A program made the translations under genes and the position numbers. This document shows positions 42,837-51,700 of a stretch of DNA of 64,000 bases, one piece after another. The stretch comes from Anaerolineales bacterium. Lineage in GTDB: Bacteria; Chloroflexota; Anaerolineae; JAAEKA01. Within the stretch, counting starts at the first letter, position 1, and each line of letters opens with the position of its first letter. The stretch covers positions 372,001 through 436,000 of the forward strand of contig JACKBI010000001.1 of assembly GCA_020634615.1 (NCBI GenBank). Direction: 5' to 3'. The notes beneath the pieces were generated by a model. That model worked only from the letters and a program-made list of their open reading frames with translations. It ran no database searches and had not been told where the DNA came from.

Positions 42837-44197
42837 ACCAGATGCGCAGACTGCTGCGACTGGCGCCCGGCTTCCTGGCCGCCAGCGTGCGCCGGGATTG
42901 GCCGCTGGCGGCGCTGGCGCTGCTCTGCCTGGCGCCCGGCGTCGCGGCTTTGGTGGCCTGGCTGCAAATTGCCTGGCGGGTGCGCGACTTGAGTTACTCG
43001 GCAGCGCAGTTTGGGTGGATATTGCCGCCGGCGCTGTTGTCCGCCGTAACGCCGGCCGGCGTGCTGGTCGGCACCGGGCTGGTGACGTTGCTGGTCGGTT
43101 GCCTGGGGCTGAGCAACGCCTACCTGGCCAGCGTCGAGCGCCGATTGGACGATCTGGCGCTGTTGCTGAACCTGGGGCTGAGCCGGTTGGAGTTGACGGC
43201 CCTGCTGCTGTTGGAAGCCATGGGGCTGGCGCTGTTGGGTACGGCCGTGGGCATCCTTCTCGGCTTGGGGCTCAGTGTGGTGAGTTGGCTGCCGGCGCGC
43301 GACTACCTGGGCCTGGAGCCAGGGTTTCGCCTTTCGCTGGAACCGTTCATCATCGCGGCTCTGACGGCGCTGCTGGCCACGCTGCTTTTCGTCGGTGTTA
43401 CGGGGATCAGCACGGGGCTGCGTCCACTGACAGTGATGGGGCATCAGCCGCGCAAGCATTGGATGCGCGACTGGGGCCAGTGGCGCTTTTCCACGCTGGG
43501 CATCCTGTTTACGGCGGCGTTGACCGCGCTGTTGGGCATTTTGGCTGTCGGGTGGCGGGCGGGAATTGCGTTGACGCTGCTCGCGCTGGCGTTGGCGCTG
43601 GCGTTGAATGCTGGCAGCGGGCTGTTGACCCGGTTCTATTGGCGGCTGCCGGCGTCCGACAGCAGGCCACTGTGGGCGTTGGCAGTGCAAGGGCTGGCGC
43701 GCCATCGTCGCCAGACGACCGGCCTGACGCTGGCGATGACGGCCGGTGCCATGGGAGTCGGGCTGGCCGCGCTGGGCTGGGTGGGCGGCGATGTGCCTGC
43801 TACATTTCCACTTTGGGTGGCAGCGATGCTGCTGGTTGCCTGCGCCAGCCTGGTGCTGACGGCGTCGGCGTTGGCAGCGCTGGAACGTCGGCAGGAACTC
43901 GGTCTGCTGGCGGCGCTGGGCGCACGGCGCGGCCGTGTGCGCCGCCTGATCTTGTTGGAGAACGGTATTGTGGCAGTGGCCGGCGGTGCGCTGGGCGCGG
44001 CCCTGGCGGTTGTGTTGTGGTGGCTTGTCGGGTCTGGCGCGGCCCAGATTACCGGGCTGGCCGTGGTTGTCATTGCGTTGCTGGACGTGTTGGCCGCGCT
44101 GGCGTCTGCCTGGATCGGGGCGCTGCCGGTGCTGTGGTTGATCTCGCGCCAGCCGCCAGCCGCCTCGCTGCGCGACCAACCCTGGTTAACGGGATGA
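42833..44197 (+). CDS. FtsX-like ABC transporter permease, compact
   Basis: A 454-residue membrane protein with about nine to ten helices. Two FtsX-like cores are visible: residues 70-195 (TLLVGCLGLSNAYLASVERR, followed by LALLLNLGLSRLELTALLLLE) and residues 320-440 (SALAALERRQELGLLAALGA, LIL..ENGIV). The large extracytoplasmic domains of MacB/LolC are missing, so it is a short-loop exporter. The GTG at 42833 overlaps the PadR stop; an ATG at 42842 is an alternative. The matching ATPase gene follows after a 326-base gap occupied by a MITE-like element. Confidence 0.85.
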   Translation: MNQMRRLLRLAPGFLAASVRRDWPLAALALLCLAPGVAALVAWLQIAWRVRDLSYSAAQFGWILPPALLSAVTPAGVLVGTGLVTLLVGCLGLSNAYLASVERRLDDLALLLNLGLSRLELTALLLLEAMGLALLGTAVGILLGLGLSVVSWLPARDYLGLEPGFRLSLEPFIIAALTALLATLLFVGVTGISTGLRPLTVMGHQPRKHWMRDWGQWRFSTLGILFTAALTALLGILAVGWRAGIALTLLALALALALNAGSGLLTRFYWRLPASDSRPLWALAVQGLARHRRQTTGLTLAMTAGAMGVGLAALGWVGGDVPATFPLWVAAMLLVACASLVLTASALAALERRQELGLLAALGARRGRVRRLILLENGIVAVAGGALGAALAVVLWWLVGSGAAQITGLAVVVIALLDVLAALASAWIGALPVLWLISRQPPAASLRDQPWLTG

Positions 44198-44523
44198 GCG
44201 TGAGTTCATTGATTAGTTGCGGTCTGGCCGCTCTTATGAAGGTTGAGAAAATTTACCGGCAATTGTATCGGGACGCCCGCCGGAGGCTACCCACTCCGCT
44301 CCGCTCGTAGCCCGATCCGTTTTACGGTCGGGCGGGCTTCGCCAGGCTATTGCCGGAATAAAATCTTAGCTTTCATCAGACCGGGCCAGCATCGAGGCAA
44401 GAATAAGGGCGAATCCTGAAAGAGCGTTGATGAACACTGTCGCAGGTTGGCACGGTGGCTTCGCACAGACCAGCCAAAACAGCTTCAGGGATGCGCTCCA
44501 ATCTATCGGACGATGAGGAAATT
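44198..44523. other. Gap between permease and ATPase genes
   Basis: No gene is seen. It holds the family 2 repeat copy at 44248-44367; the remaining 156 bases before the ATPase gene show a GAGGAAA ribosome site but no clear promoter. Confidence 0.5.
44248..44367. repeat. MITE-like element, family 2, short copy
   Basis: A roughly 120-base element with end repeats ACCGGCAAT (to 44263) and ATTGCCGGAATAAAAT (from 44349). It contains a 31-base block at 44305-44335 that is the exact reverse complement of 24357-24387, plus CGCCCGCCGGAGGCTA (44274-44289), the reverse complement of 24457-24472. It is inserted between two genes of one transporter operon. Confidence 0.75.
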
Positions 44524-45264
44524 ATGAAAAAGCAAGACGTGCTGGTACAGGCAAGCAAGCTGAATAAGTCATATCAAACACAGACTGGCGCAGTTCACGC
44601 GTTGGATGGGGTGGATGTGGCGGTGCGCGCCGGGGAGTTCGTGGCGCTCGTTGGTCCAACCGGCAGCGGCAAGACGACTCTGCTGGGGATACTGGCGGGA
44701 ATTGAGCCGGCTGACAACGGCTCAGTGATCCTGCTGGGCGAGTCGTTGCAGGATCTGGACGACGACGACGTGGCCGATCTGCGGCTGCGGGCTGTCGGCA
44801 TGGTCTACCAGAGCTACAACCTCTTCAGCGGGTTTACCGTGCGGCAAAACGTGCGGCTGCCGCTGCAACTCATGACCCGCCGCCCGCCCTTTGATGCCAG
44901 CCAGCGCACTGACTATCTGCTGGCCGACTTCGGGCTGCCCGATCTGGCTGAGCGCTATCCGTCGGAGCTGTCAGGCGGCCAGCAGCAGTTGGCTGCCATC
45001 GCCCGCGCGCTGGCGACTAACCCGCCGCTGATCCTGGCCGATGAGCCGACCGCCAACCTGGATACAGCTACCGCAAGACACATCGTAGGCCGCCTGCGAG
45101 CGCTGGCTGACAGCGGCGAGCACGGCGTGATTCTCGCAACCCATGACCTGCGGGTCGCCAGTCAGGCTGATCGCGTGCTCAGCCTGCGCGACGGGCGGAT
45201 CGTCAAAGAGACGGCGATGCAGCCCGGCCGCTCCGGGCGTGAAGTGCTGGCAGAGCTGGCCTGA
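44524..45264 (+). CDS. ABC transporter ATP-binding protein, LolD/MacB type
   Basis: A 246-residue ATPase. Walker A is GPTGSGKT (44-51), the Q-loop is in MVYQSYNLFSGFTV, the signature LSGGQQQLAAIARALA is near residue 155 and Walker B LILADEPTANLDT near 175, with switch His in ATHDLRV. It should drive the FtsX permease at 42833-44197. The ATG at 44524 follows GAGGAAA; the in-frame extension to 44455 has no site. A 31-residue membrane peptide follows 20 bases later. Confidence 0.92.
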   Translation: MKKQDVLVQASKLNKSYQTQTGAVHALDGVDVAVRAGEFVALVGPTGSGKTTLLGILAGIEPADNGSVILLGESLQDLDDDDVADLRLRAVGMVYQSYNLFSGFTVRQNVRLPLQLMTRRPPFDASQRTDYLLADFGLPDLAERYPSELSGGQQQLAAIARALATNPPLILADEPTANLDTATARHIVGRLRALADSGEHGVILATHDLRVASQADRVLSLRDGRIVKETAMQPGRSGREVLAELA

Positions 45265-45284
45265 CGGAAAGGCAGGACGCCGTT

Positions 45285-45380
45285 ATGACTGGTGAGTCGA
45301 TCGTAATCCTGATGCTGGTGTCCTTCATCGTCGGACTGATGCTGGGTATCTCGCTGATGCGACCCAGCCGGTCGCGTTGA
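45285..45380 (+). CDS. 31-residue single-helix membrane peptide
   Basis: The frame reads MTGESIVILMLVSFIVGLML and continues GISLMRPSRSR before TGA. It is one hydrophobic helix (about residues 6-24) ending in a basic tail, the pattern of small membrane peptides that sit beside transporters. A GGAAAGGCAGGA tract lies upstream of the ATG. It begins 20 bases after the ATPase stop, so it would be the last gene of the PadR operon. A regulatory or assembly role for the exporter is inferred only from position. Confidence 0.5.
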   Translation: MTGESIVILMLVSFIVGLMLGISLMRPSRSR

Positions 45381-45448
45381 AGCGGCAAGAGCGCGCTGCC
45401 TGGTTCGTAGCAGACGCTTCGGCGCCTGCTACGAACCATTTCGGGTGC

Positions 45449-45676
45449 TCAGGCGACGCGTTTGCGTCCAACGAGGAAATACGCAATGGGGCCGACGTAA
45501 TTGAAGAAGGCCACCAGCGTCCAGATGCGTTTGTTGCCTCTGATTTGCTCGGCAGGCCGGCGGCGCAGGTCGAACAGAGCCGCCAACAGCAACAGAACCT
45601 CAACGATTCCTGCCACCACCAACACCGCCTTTTGCAGTGGACTCAGTTCACGCCAGTTTCTTTTTTTCTTTGTCAT
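45449..45676 (-). CDS. Small PLDc_N-type membrane protein
   Basis: A 75-residue protein with two hydrophobic helices (about 16-36 and 50-68). The segment RIWTLVAFFNYVGPIAYFLVGR is the hallmark of the phospholipase D nuclease N-terminal domain, a short membrane anchor found alone or before cardiolipin synthases. There is no catalytic domain. Function of stand-alone members is unknown. An AGGAGA tract lies before the ATG. It faces the PadR operon convergently. Confidence 0.75.
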   Translation of the reverse strand: MTKKKRNWRELSPLQKAVLVVAGIVEVLLLLAALFDLRRRPAEQIRGNKRIWTLVAFFNYVGPIAYFLVGRKRVA

Positions 45677-45780
45677 GAGATTTTCTCCTGTCTGGCTGCC
45701 GAAGCAGCGTACCTTCGAACGCGTCTGTGGAGACCTATCCGGTCGTGACTTGGGACGCGTCTCGAAATAACTCCTGTGTT

Positions 45781-45874
45781 GGCTCGGTCAGGAGACCGGC
45801 CAAAGCGGTAACTAATTGTTAGACGCGTCCTTGGTGCAAACCGGCCAGAGTAGTAACCATTGGCGGACGTGTCC
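45781..45874. repeat. Degenerate tandem repeat with a single hairpin arm
   Basis: Two direct copies of about 34 bases (45796-45830 and 45841-45874), each starting CCGGCCA and ending GACGYGTCC, match at roughly three quarters of positions. The first overlaps CTCGGTCAGGAGACCGGCCA (45783-45802), which resembles one arm of the hairpin at 24533-24589. The second copy abuts the stop of the gene at 45874. Confidence 0.5.
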
Positions 45875-46911
45875 TAATTTGCGAGCGCGCTGACGAACGC
45901 ATTGACATTGTAGCGCATATAGTCCAGATAGGTAGCAGCGGGACCATCGGCTTCGCTCAGTGAGCCGGTATAGACCGGCACGATCCTGACGCCGGTGTCA
46001 TCGGCGACACGCTGCGACAGTGCGTTGTTGACCGTGTTGCCGACAAAAATTGCATTGACAGCCAGCGAGCGCAATGTATCCTCAAGGCCGGCTATTTCCT
46101 GGGCGGAAGGTTCAGATAATGTGCTGTAACCCGGAATCACGGCGCCTGTCTGCTGAAAGCCGTAGCGGTTGGCGAAGTAGCCAAATACCGCGTGATCTGT
46201 CACCAGCTTGCGGTTGGCTTCTGGAATAGTGGCAACTTCCTCGCGAATCCACTTGTCCAGCGCTTGCAGTTCAGCCTTGTAGGCGGCAGCGTTGGCCGCG
46301 AACGTCCCGGCGTCGGCCGGATCGAGCTCGCTCAATGTCCTCTCGATGTTGTCTACCCAGACAATCACGTTGTTGGGGTCGGTCCAGGTGTGCGGATCGC
46401 TGCTGCCGTGCGCTTCTTGTTCATCGTGATTGGCCTCGTCTGCGTGTTCCTCCGTGCCTTCGATGGGTGTGATCCCGTCGGAGACAGCAACGATTTTGGC
46501 GTCACCTCCGGCGTTTTCCACCATCGCGGTCAGGAACGACTCGAGTTGCAGGCCGTTGATAAACACGGCGTTGGCCCTGTTGACGGAGGCGATATCCGTC
46601 GGCGCCGGCTCAAATCCGTGGGGATCGGCGCCGGCCGGCAACATGACCGTCAGGTCGATGGCGTCGCCGCCGATGTTGCGCACAACGTCACCGACGATGG
46701 TGGTAGTAGCTACCACCTTGAGCCGATTTCCGGCTACAGGCGTCGATTGGCTGGACGCCGGCGCGCTGGAGCTCGCACAGGCCGATATCGCCAGGGTCAG
46801 CAGAGCAACCAGCAGCAGGCCAGCGACACGCCGCTTCCGGGAGGCCGGAGCCCTCCGAAACGCCCTGATGGGGTTTGAAACCGATGGAGCGGCTGTAGTG
46901 CGCGCTGTCAT
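45874..46911 (-). CDS. znuA: Zinc-type metal ABC transporter substrate-binding lipoprotein
   Basis: A 345-residue cluster A-I binding protein. A lipobox AISAC places the lipidated Cys at residue 45. The three metal-binding histidines are His98 (GADPHGFEP), His174 (DPHTWTDP) and His240 (TDHAVFGYF). An acidic, His-containing loop (152-168, EEHADEANHDEQEAHG) is typical of zinc binders. The fourth ligand, usually Asp or Glu in a YTDSL-like segment, is Gly here (VYTGSL), which fits a zinc rather than a manganese site. It should deliver metal to an ABC permease, but none is encoded in the window. The 37-base palindrome at 46936-46972 just upstream is a probable metalloregulator site. Confidence 0.9.
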   Translation of the reverse strand: MTARTTAAPSVSNPIRAFRRAPASRKRRVAGLLLVALLTLAISACASSSAPASSQSTPVAGNRLKVVATTTIVGDVVRNIGGDAIDLTVMLPAGADPHGFEPAPTDIASVNRANAVFINGLQLESFLTAMVENAGGDAKIVAVSDGITPIEGTEEHADEANHDEQEAHGSSDPHTWTDPNNVIVWVDNIERTLSELDPADAGTFAANAAAYKAELQALDKWIREEVATIPEANRKLVTDHAVFGYFANRYGFQQTGAVIPGYSTLSEPSAQEIAGLEDTLRSLAVNAIFVGNTVNNALSQRVADDTGVRIVPVYTGSLSEADGPAATYLDYMRYNVNAFVSALAN

Positions 46912-46935
46912 GAAAGGAAGTCCTTGTACAGAATA

Positions 46936-46972
46936 AATTGAGACCCAATCTCATTGAGATTGGGTCTCAATT
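46936..46972 (-). promoter_or_regulatory. Perfect 37-bp palindrome, likely metalloregulator operator
   Basis: Two 17-base arms (AATTGAGACCCAATCTC and its reverse complement) flank a 3-base centre, 24 bases before the ATG of the metal-binding lipoprotein. The central AATCTCATTGAGATT has the general form of Fur/Zur-family boxes. Its place over the promoter region suggests repression when metal is sufficient. Confidence 0.75.
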
Positions 46973-47048
46973 ATCACCCTCGTTCAATTCTTTGTCAAAT
47001 CGCTGCGACTGAAACTTGTCAGCAACAGCGACATATTCGCCGCATCGT

Positions 47049-48269
47049 CTAGCGCGGCGGGTGGACAGCGAGATACTGTTTGAGTATGTCGGCGGGCAAT
47101 CCCAGGATTTCGTAGGTTCCCCAGCCGGTCGGTACGGCCAACGCGTAGATTGCTGCGCCGCGCACGTAATCATCCTGCGCCAGGTTGCTGTCATACCATG
47201 CCAGCTGCTCGACGTAAAAGCCCTCGGGCAGCGTGCTGACCAGCCCTTGCGAGCGCCAGTAATCGGCGAAGTCTTTCCAGCCGTTGCCGGCCGGTCCGGG
47301 ACGTCCACTCACCAGTCCATCGACGCCGGTTTCGGTGATCACCAGCGGCACGGCCAGGCCGGCCGGCTCCAGGATATCACGGTAGACCTTGCGGTAGCGC
47401 AGTGTCAACCAGCCCTCGTCGCCTTCATCGCTGCCCGACTCTAGCTGGTTTGCCCCGGCCGCGAACCACATCTCAGGCGCCGAGTACTCGTGCAGACCGA
47501 GAAAGCCGTTGTATTGTTTCACCGCTTCAAGCGCGGGAAAGAACGCCGGCCACAATTCCAGCGGCGGCTGGCCGGTGCCGAAGTTGCCGACGCATGAGCG
47601 GACGCCTGCCTCGGCCAACAGCCGCGTGCGTTCGGCTTCGAACACCGCCAGGCTGGCCATCTGTTCGACAGTGGTCACGGTGGGCTCGTTGTAGGCTTCC
47701 CAGCAATCGATGCTGGCCAGCCGGCGCGGCTCGGTCGCAATGGGCAGCAACAGGTCCGCGAACTGGCGCGCCGCCGCGATCGGGTCCCAATTGTTGAGAT
47801 CAGGCAAGGGCAGCGGTGTGTAGCGCGAGACGATCAAAGTGTCGGGCGACACTTTCTTGATCTCCACGACGAAGTTCGGATCGTACTCCAGCGTCTTGAC
47901 AACGGCGACGTTGCCGGTTGCCAACAGGTCAAAAAGTTGCGGATGGTTGTAGCCGACGACCAGGCCCAGCTTGCTGGGTGGGCCCGGTGGGAAGGGCGTC
48001 GCCGAGGGTGTGGGCGTCGGCGTGGGCACTGGCGTGTCAGTAGACGGGACCTGCGCGACGCTGGCGGTCTCGGTGGCCGCGGGAGACGGCGTGGCTGTGG
48101 CCGCCGGTGTGGCAGTCGCGGTGCTGGTAGCGCTGGCGGTAAGCGTGGGCGTGGCTTTGGGCGTGCGCGTGGGGGTGGGCGTTGGTGTCGGCTGGTCGCA
48201 TGCGCTCAACAGGATGAGCGCCACAACGACAGCCGCGACCGCGGTAATGTATCGGTTGATAGGGTTCAT
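47049..48269 (-). CDS. Secreted clan-A-like glycosidase lipoprotein
   Basis: A 406-residue exported protein. A signal peptide with lipobox LLSAC (Cys24) is followed by a Pro/Thr/Ala-rich linker (25-97) and a putative (beta/alpha)8 barrel (about 100-400). CWEAYNEP (Glu195) and LVITETGVDG (Glu313) have the spacing and sequence of the acid/base and nucleophile glutamates of clan GH-A glycosidases, so it probably cleaves a beta-linked glycan outside the cell. The exact family (GH5, GH39 or other) cannot be told. The ATG at 48269 starts directly at the signal peptide; the open frame back to 48512 is not supported. Confidence 0.7.
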   Translation of the reverse strand: MNPINRYITAVAAVVVALILLSACDQPTPTPTPTRTPKATPTLTASATSTATATPAATATPSPAATETASVAQVPSTDTPVPTPTPTPSATPFPPGPPSKLGLVVGYNHPQLFDLLATGNVAVVKTLEYDPNFVVEIKKVSPDTLIVSRYTPLPLPDLNNWDPIAAARQFADLLLPIATEPRRLASIDCWEAYNEPTVTTVEQMASLAVFEAERTRLLAEAGVRSCVGNFGTGQPPLELWPAFFPALEAVKQYNGFLGLHEYSAPEMWFAAGANQLESGSDEGDEGWLTLRYRKVYRDILEPAGLAVPLVITETGVDGLVSGRPGPAGNGWKDFADYWRSQGLVSTLPEGFYVEQLAWYDSNLAQDDYVRGAAIYALAVPTGWGTYEILGLPADILKQYLAVHPPR

Positions 48270-48697
48270 AGTGTGTAACGGCTCGTGCGAGCCAGGCAGA
48301 AGTATAGCACAGCTTTTCTGAATTGAACAGAGCATGTCCAAAACGACACGCCAGTCCGGCGTCTGCCGCCACCCGCTTGCGCGCGCTGGGCGCTCATGCG
48401 GAGACCTGGCAAAAAATTGCTGTGGGCCTTGCAACAAGCGAAAAAATGTGGTAAACCGGCAGTAATGCACATGATCGGACATGCTATGTCTCTCTGGAAC
48501 ACTCTCCTGCAATATCTACGGCGCAACCTGATCTGGCTGGTGATCACGCCTCCTACCGGTAGCCGGAGCGGGATACCGATCCCTTCCGGCCCGGCGCAAT
48601 TGACCGTGCGCGCGCCCGATTTGGTGTATGGATGGGGTGGGCGCGCGGTGGTGTTGGATCTGACGGCCGCGGGCCGCCCGAACTGCAAAGTGCAACG
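48270..48697. other. Divergent gap upstream of cyclase-STAND gene
   Basis: This region separates the glycosidase gene (minus) from the cyclase gene (plus). Bases 48270-48485 show no gene or clear promoter. Bases 48486-48697 hold the possible small reading frame listed separately. Confidence 0.4.
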
Positions 48698-48701
48698 ATG
48701 A
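48486..48701 (+). CDS. Possible 71-residue small protein coupled to the cyclase gene
   Basis: The frame starts MSLWNTLLQYLRRNLIWLVI, giving one hydrophobic stretch, and ends TAAGRPNCKVQR. Third codon positions are mostly G or C, as in true genes of this genome, and its stop overlaps the start of the cyclase gene (ATGA). No ribosome site or known family was seen, so this may still be chance. Confidence 0.3.
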   Translation: MSLWNTLLQYLRRNLIWLVITPPTGSRSGIPIPSGPAQLTVRAPDLVYGWGGRAVVLDLTAAGRPNCKVQR

Positions 48702-51700
48702 ACACGCTTCCCAACGGTGTTGTCACCTTTCTCTTCACCGACGTCGAAGGGAGTACCAGGCTGTTTCAGCGCTATCCCGATGCCATGCCGGCGGCGTTGG
48801 CGCGCCATGACGCCATCATCAGGGCTTCTGTAACGGCGCACCACGGTAAGGTGTTTCTCAACGCTGGCGACGGTTTCTGCACTGTGTTCCCCAGCGCGGC
48901 AGAGGCTGTGTTGGCCGCTCTCGATGCACAAATTGCGTTGATCACGAATGACTGGGGTGAGACCGGACCGCTGCGGGTCCGGATGGGTTTGCACACCGGT
49001 GTGGCTGAGACACGCGGTGCGAAATACCTCGCCAGTCTGACGCTGGCCCGCGTGCAGCGCATCATGGCTGCCGGTCATGGCGGGCAAACATTGCTGTCCT
49101 CGGCAACCGCTGAGGCAGCATCCGCTTATCTGCCTGCCGGGACTCATCTACAGTCGCTGGGTGAGTTTCGGCTGCGCGGCCTGACGCAGCCAGAACTGGT
49201 CTTCCAGTTGCTTGATCCTGACCTGCCGGCTAACTTCCCGCCGTTGCGTGCTGTTAGCGCTGAACATGGACTGCACGGGGCGACGCCGCTGAGCCAGTTG
49301 GTGCGCGATCGGCTGGTGGGTCGTAGAAACGAGCTTCAGCAACTTGAGCAGCAATGGCAGGCGGCGATTGCCGGCCAATGCTTGCTGGTCACCATTTCCG
49401 GCGAGCCAGGCGTTGGCAAGACTCGCCTGGCCGAAGAGTTCATCCGCGGTGTGCAGAACAGCGGCGCAACCGTACTGCGCGGCGGCTCCTATGAATACGA
49501 GGCAACGACGCCCTATCTGCCGTTCGTGGAAGCGTTGCGCGACTGGGCGCGACAGCAACCAGTAGACACACTTCGCCGTTTACCGCCTGCCACGGCTGCC
49601 GAGCTGTCCAAGCTGGCGCCGGAGTTGGAACTGAAGCTGGGATCGCTGCCGCCCAATCCACCCCTGTCAGCCAGCGAGGAGCGGCTGCGTTTGTTCGACC
49701 ATGTCGCCCGGTTCCTGCAAGACCTGGCAGAACCAGGCGGACTGTTGCTGTTTCTCGACGACCTCCACTGGGCCGATCAGGGAACCCTGTCATTGCTGCG
49801 TTATCTGTTGCGCTCGATGCGCGGCGACCGGGTGCTGGTGCTGGCAGCCTATCGCGAGGTCGAATTGAGCCGGACGCATCCGCTGGCCGCGGCGATGGTG
49901 GACTGGAACCGCGAGCGGTTGGTGACGCGCTTGCCGCTCGGCCGGTTGACGCGCGCCGATACGCGTGAGCTGCTTAGTTCTTTACTCGGTGAAGGCCAGG
50001 TCTCGACCGATTTCGCGGATCTGGTCTACAGCGAGACCGATGGCAATCCGTTCTTTGTCGAGGAGGTCATCAAGGCGCTCATCGAACAGCAGGAGATCTT
50101 TCGCGCTGGTGACCACTGGGAGCGTCGCCAGGTTCACGAACTGACCGTGCCGCAAAGCATCAAGGAGGCCATCGGTCGGCGGCTCAGTCGCTTAAGTGAC
50201 GAAAGCGCTGACACGTTGGTCACCGCGGCGGCTCTGGGCAAGCAGTTCAACTTTACCGAACTGGTCGTCACCAGCGACGCGGATGAAGATAGCCTGCTGG
50301 ACGCGCTGGATGAAGCAGTGTCAGCACAGTTGATTGTGCCTGCCGGAGAAGAGAGCTTCGTCTTCACCCACGACAAGATCCGTGAAGTGCTGGTCGAGGA
50401 GCAGAACCCGATTCGCCGCCGCCGGCTGCATCGACGTATCGCCGGCGCCCTGGAGGGTTTGTACGCCGATAAACCGTTGGAATGCCCGGCCGATCTTGCC
50501 TACCACTACAGCCTGGCCGGCATTCTGGACCGGGCGCTACACTACTACCTGATAGCCGCTGACTGCGCCCGGCGGGTGTTTGCGCATGAGGAAGCGCTGG
50601 CCTATTTACGGCGGGCACGCGACGCGGCTGAGGATCTGGACCGCGACGAACAGGTAGTTGCCATTGACATCGCCATTGGGCAGGTGCATCGCGAGCACGG
50701 CATGTGGTTGCTGGCGGCAGAGGCCTATCAGCGGGCACTGGACCAGACCATTGAAGCTCCAGAACGAGCGCGCTTGAAGGCTCTGGTCGGCGAGGCGTAC
50801 ATGCACGTAGGCGACCAGCGCGGCCTGCCGTATCTTGAGGCAGCGGTGCTCGAACTCAACCCCGATGAACAACCAGCTCAGTTGGCTATGGCTTGGGCCA
50901 GCCTGGGCCGATATCAACACTACGCAGCCGCCCACAGACAGGCTATCGAATACCTGGACCGCGCCCGCGAGCTGGCTGAAGCAGCCGGAAACGACGAGGT
51001 GCTGGTATTGGTGCAAAGCTTCCTCGCCGGCGCCTACCAGCATATGGGCCGATTCGACGAAGCCGACCGTTGGGCGATTGCTACTGTCGAACTGGGCAAA
51101 AGACGCGGTTTGCCGTCGGCCGAGTCGCTGGGCTACGAGTTTCTGTCAGAGAATGCTATGAACCGCGGCTACTGGGATGAGTGCATTCGCTACGCCCGGT
51201 TGAACCACGACATTGGGCAGCGGATCGGTGCGTTGGACCGGGTCGCGTGGGCGGGTTATCCCCAGAGCGCTGCCTGGTACGCAAAGGGAGACCTCAGGAG
51301 AGCGCGAGGGCTGGCCGTCGAAACGCTGGAAATGGCGGAACGGATCGGCGAAGCGCGGCTGAGCACGTGGCTCGACGCACATCTGGTGCGTGTTTGTATC
51401 GACCTGGACGAGTGGGCTGTCGCCGAACAGTATGCGCGCAGCGGGGTTGAACGGGCTGATGCACTGGGACAACTGGCGCTCCAGGTGTTCAACCTCAGTT
51501 CTGGGGCATACATGCACATGCTTCGCGGGGAGTGGACGGAAGCTGCCGCCATCTTCGGTCGGTTGTACGAGTTGTCGCGACCCACAGACAACCGTATGGG
51601 CGCGCTGGACAACGGTTCCTACCATGTGTTGTCGCTGCTGCGCACCGGGCGCCTGGCCGAGGCCGAAACCTTGCTCGACGAGTTCGAGACTTTGGCCGTC

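Noticed and set aside
42572..44179. 535-codon Gln/Arg-rich open frame on the minus strand
   Set aside because: Antisense shadow of the FtsX permease gene; low-complexity composition typical of a false frame.
45716..45768. Possible seventh copy of repeat family 1 (GGTCGTGAC near 45740)
   Set aside because: Only a 9-base match to the middle of the element; no arms or ends could be aligned.
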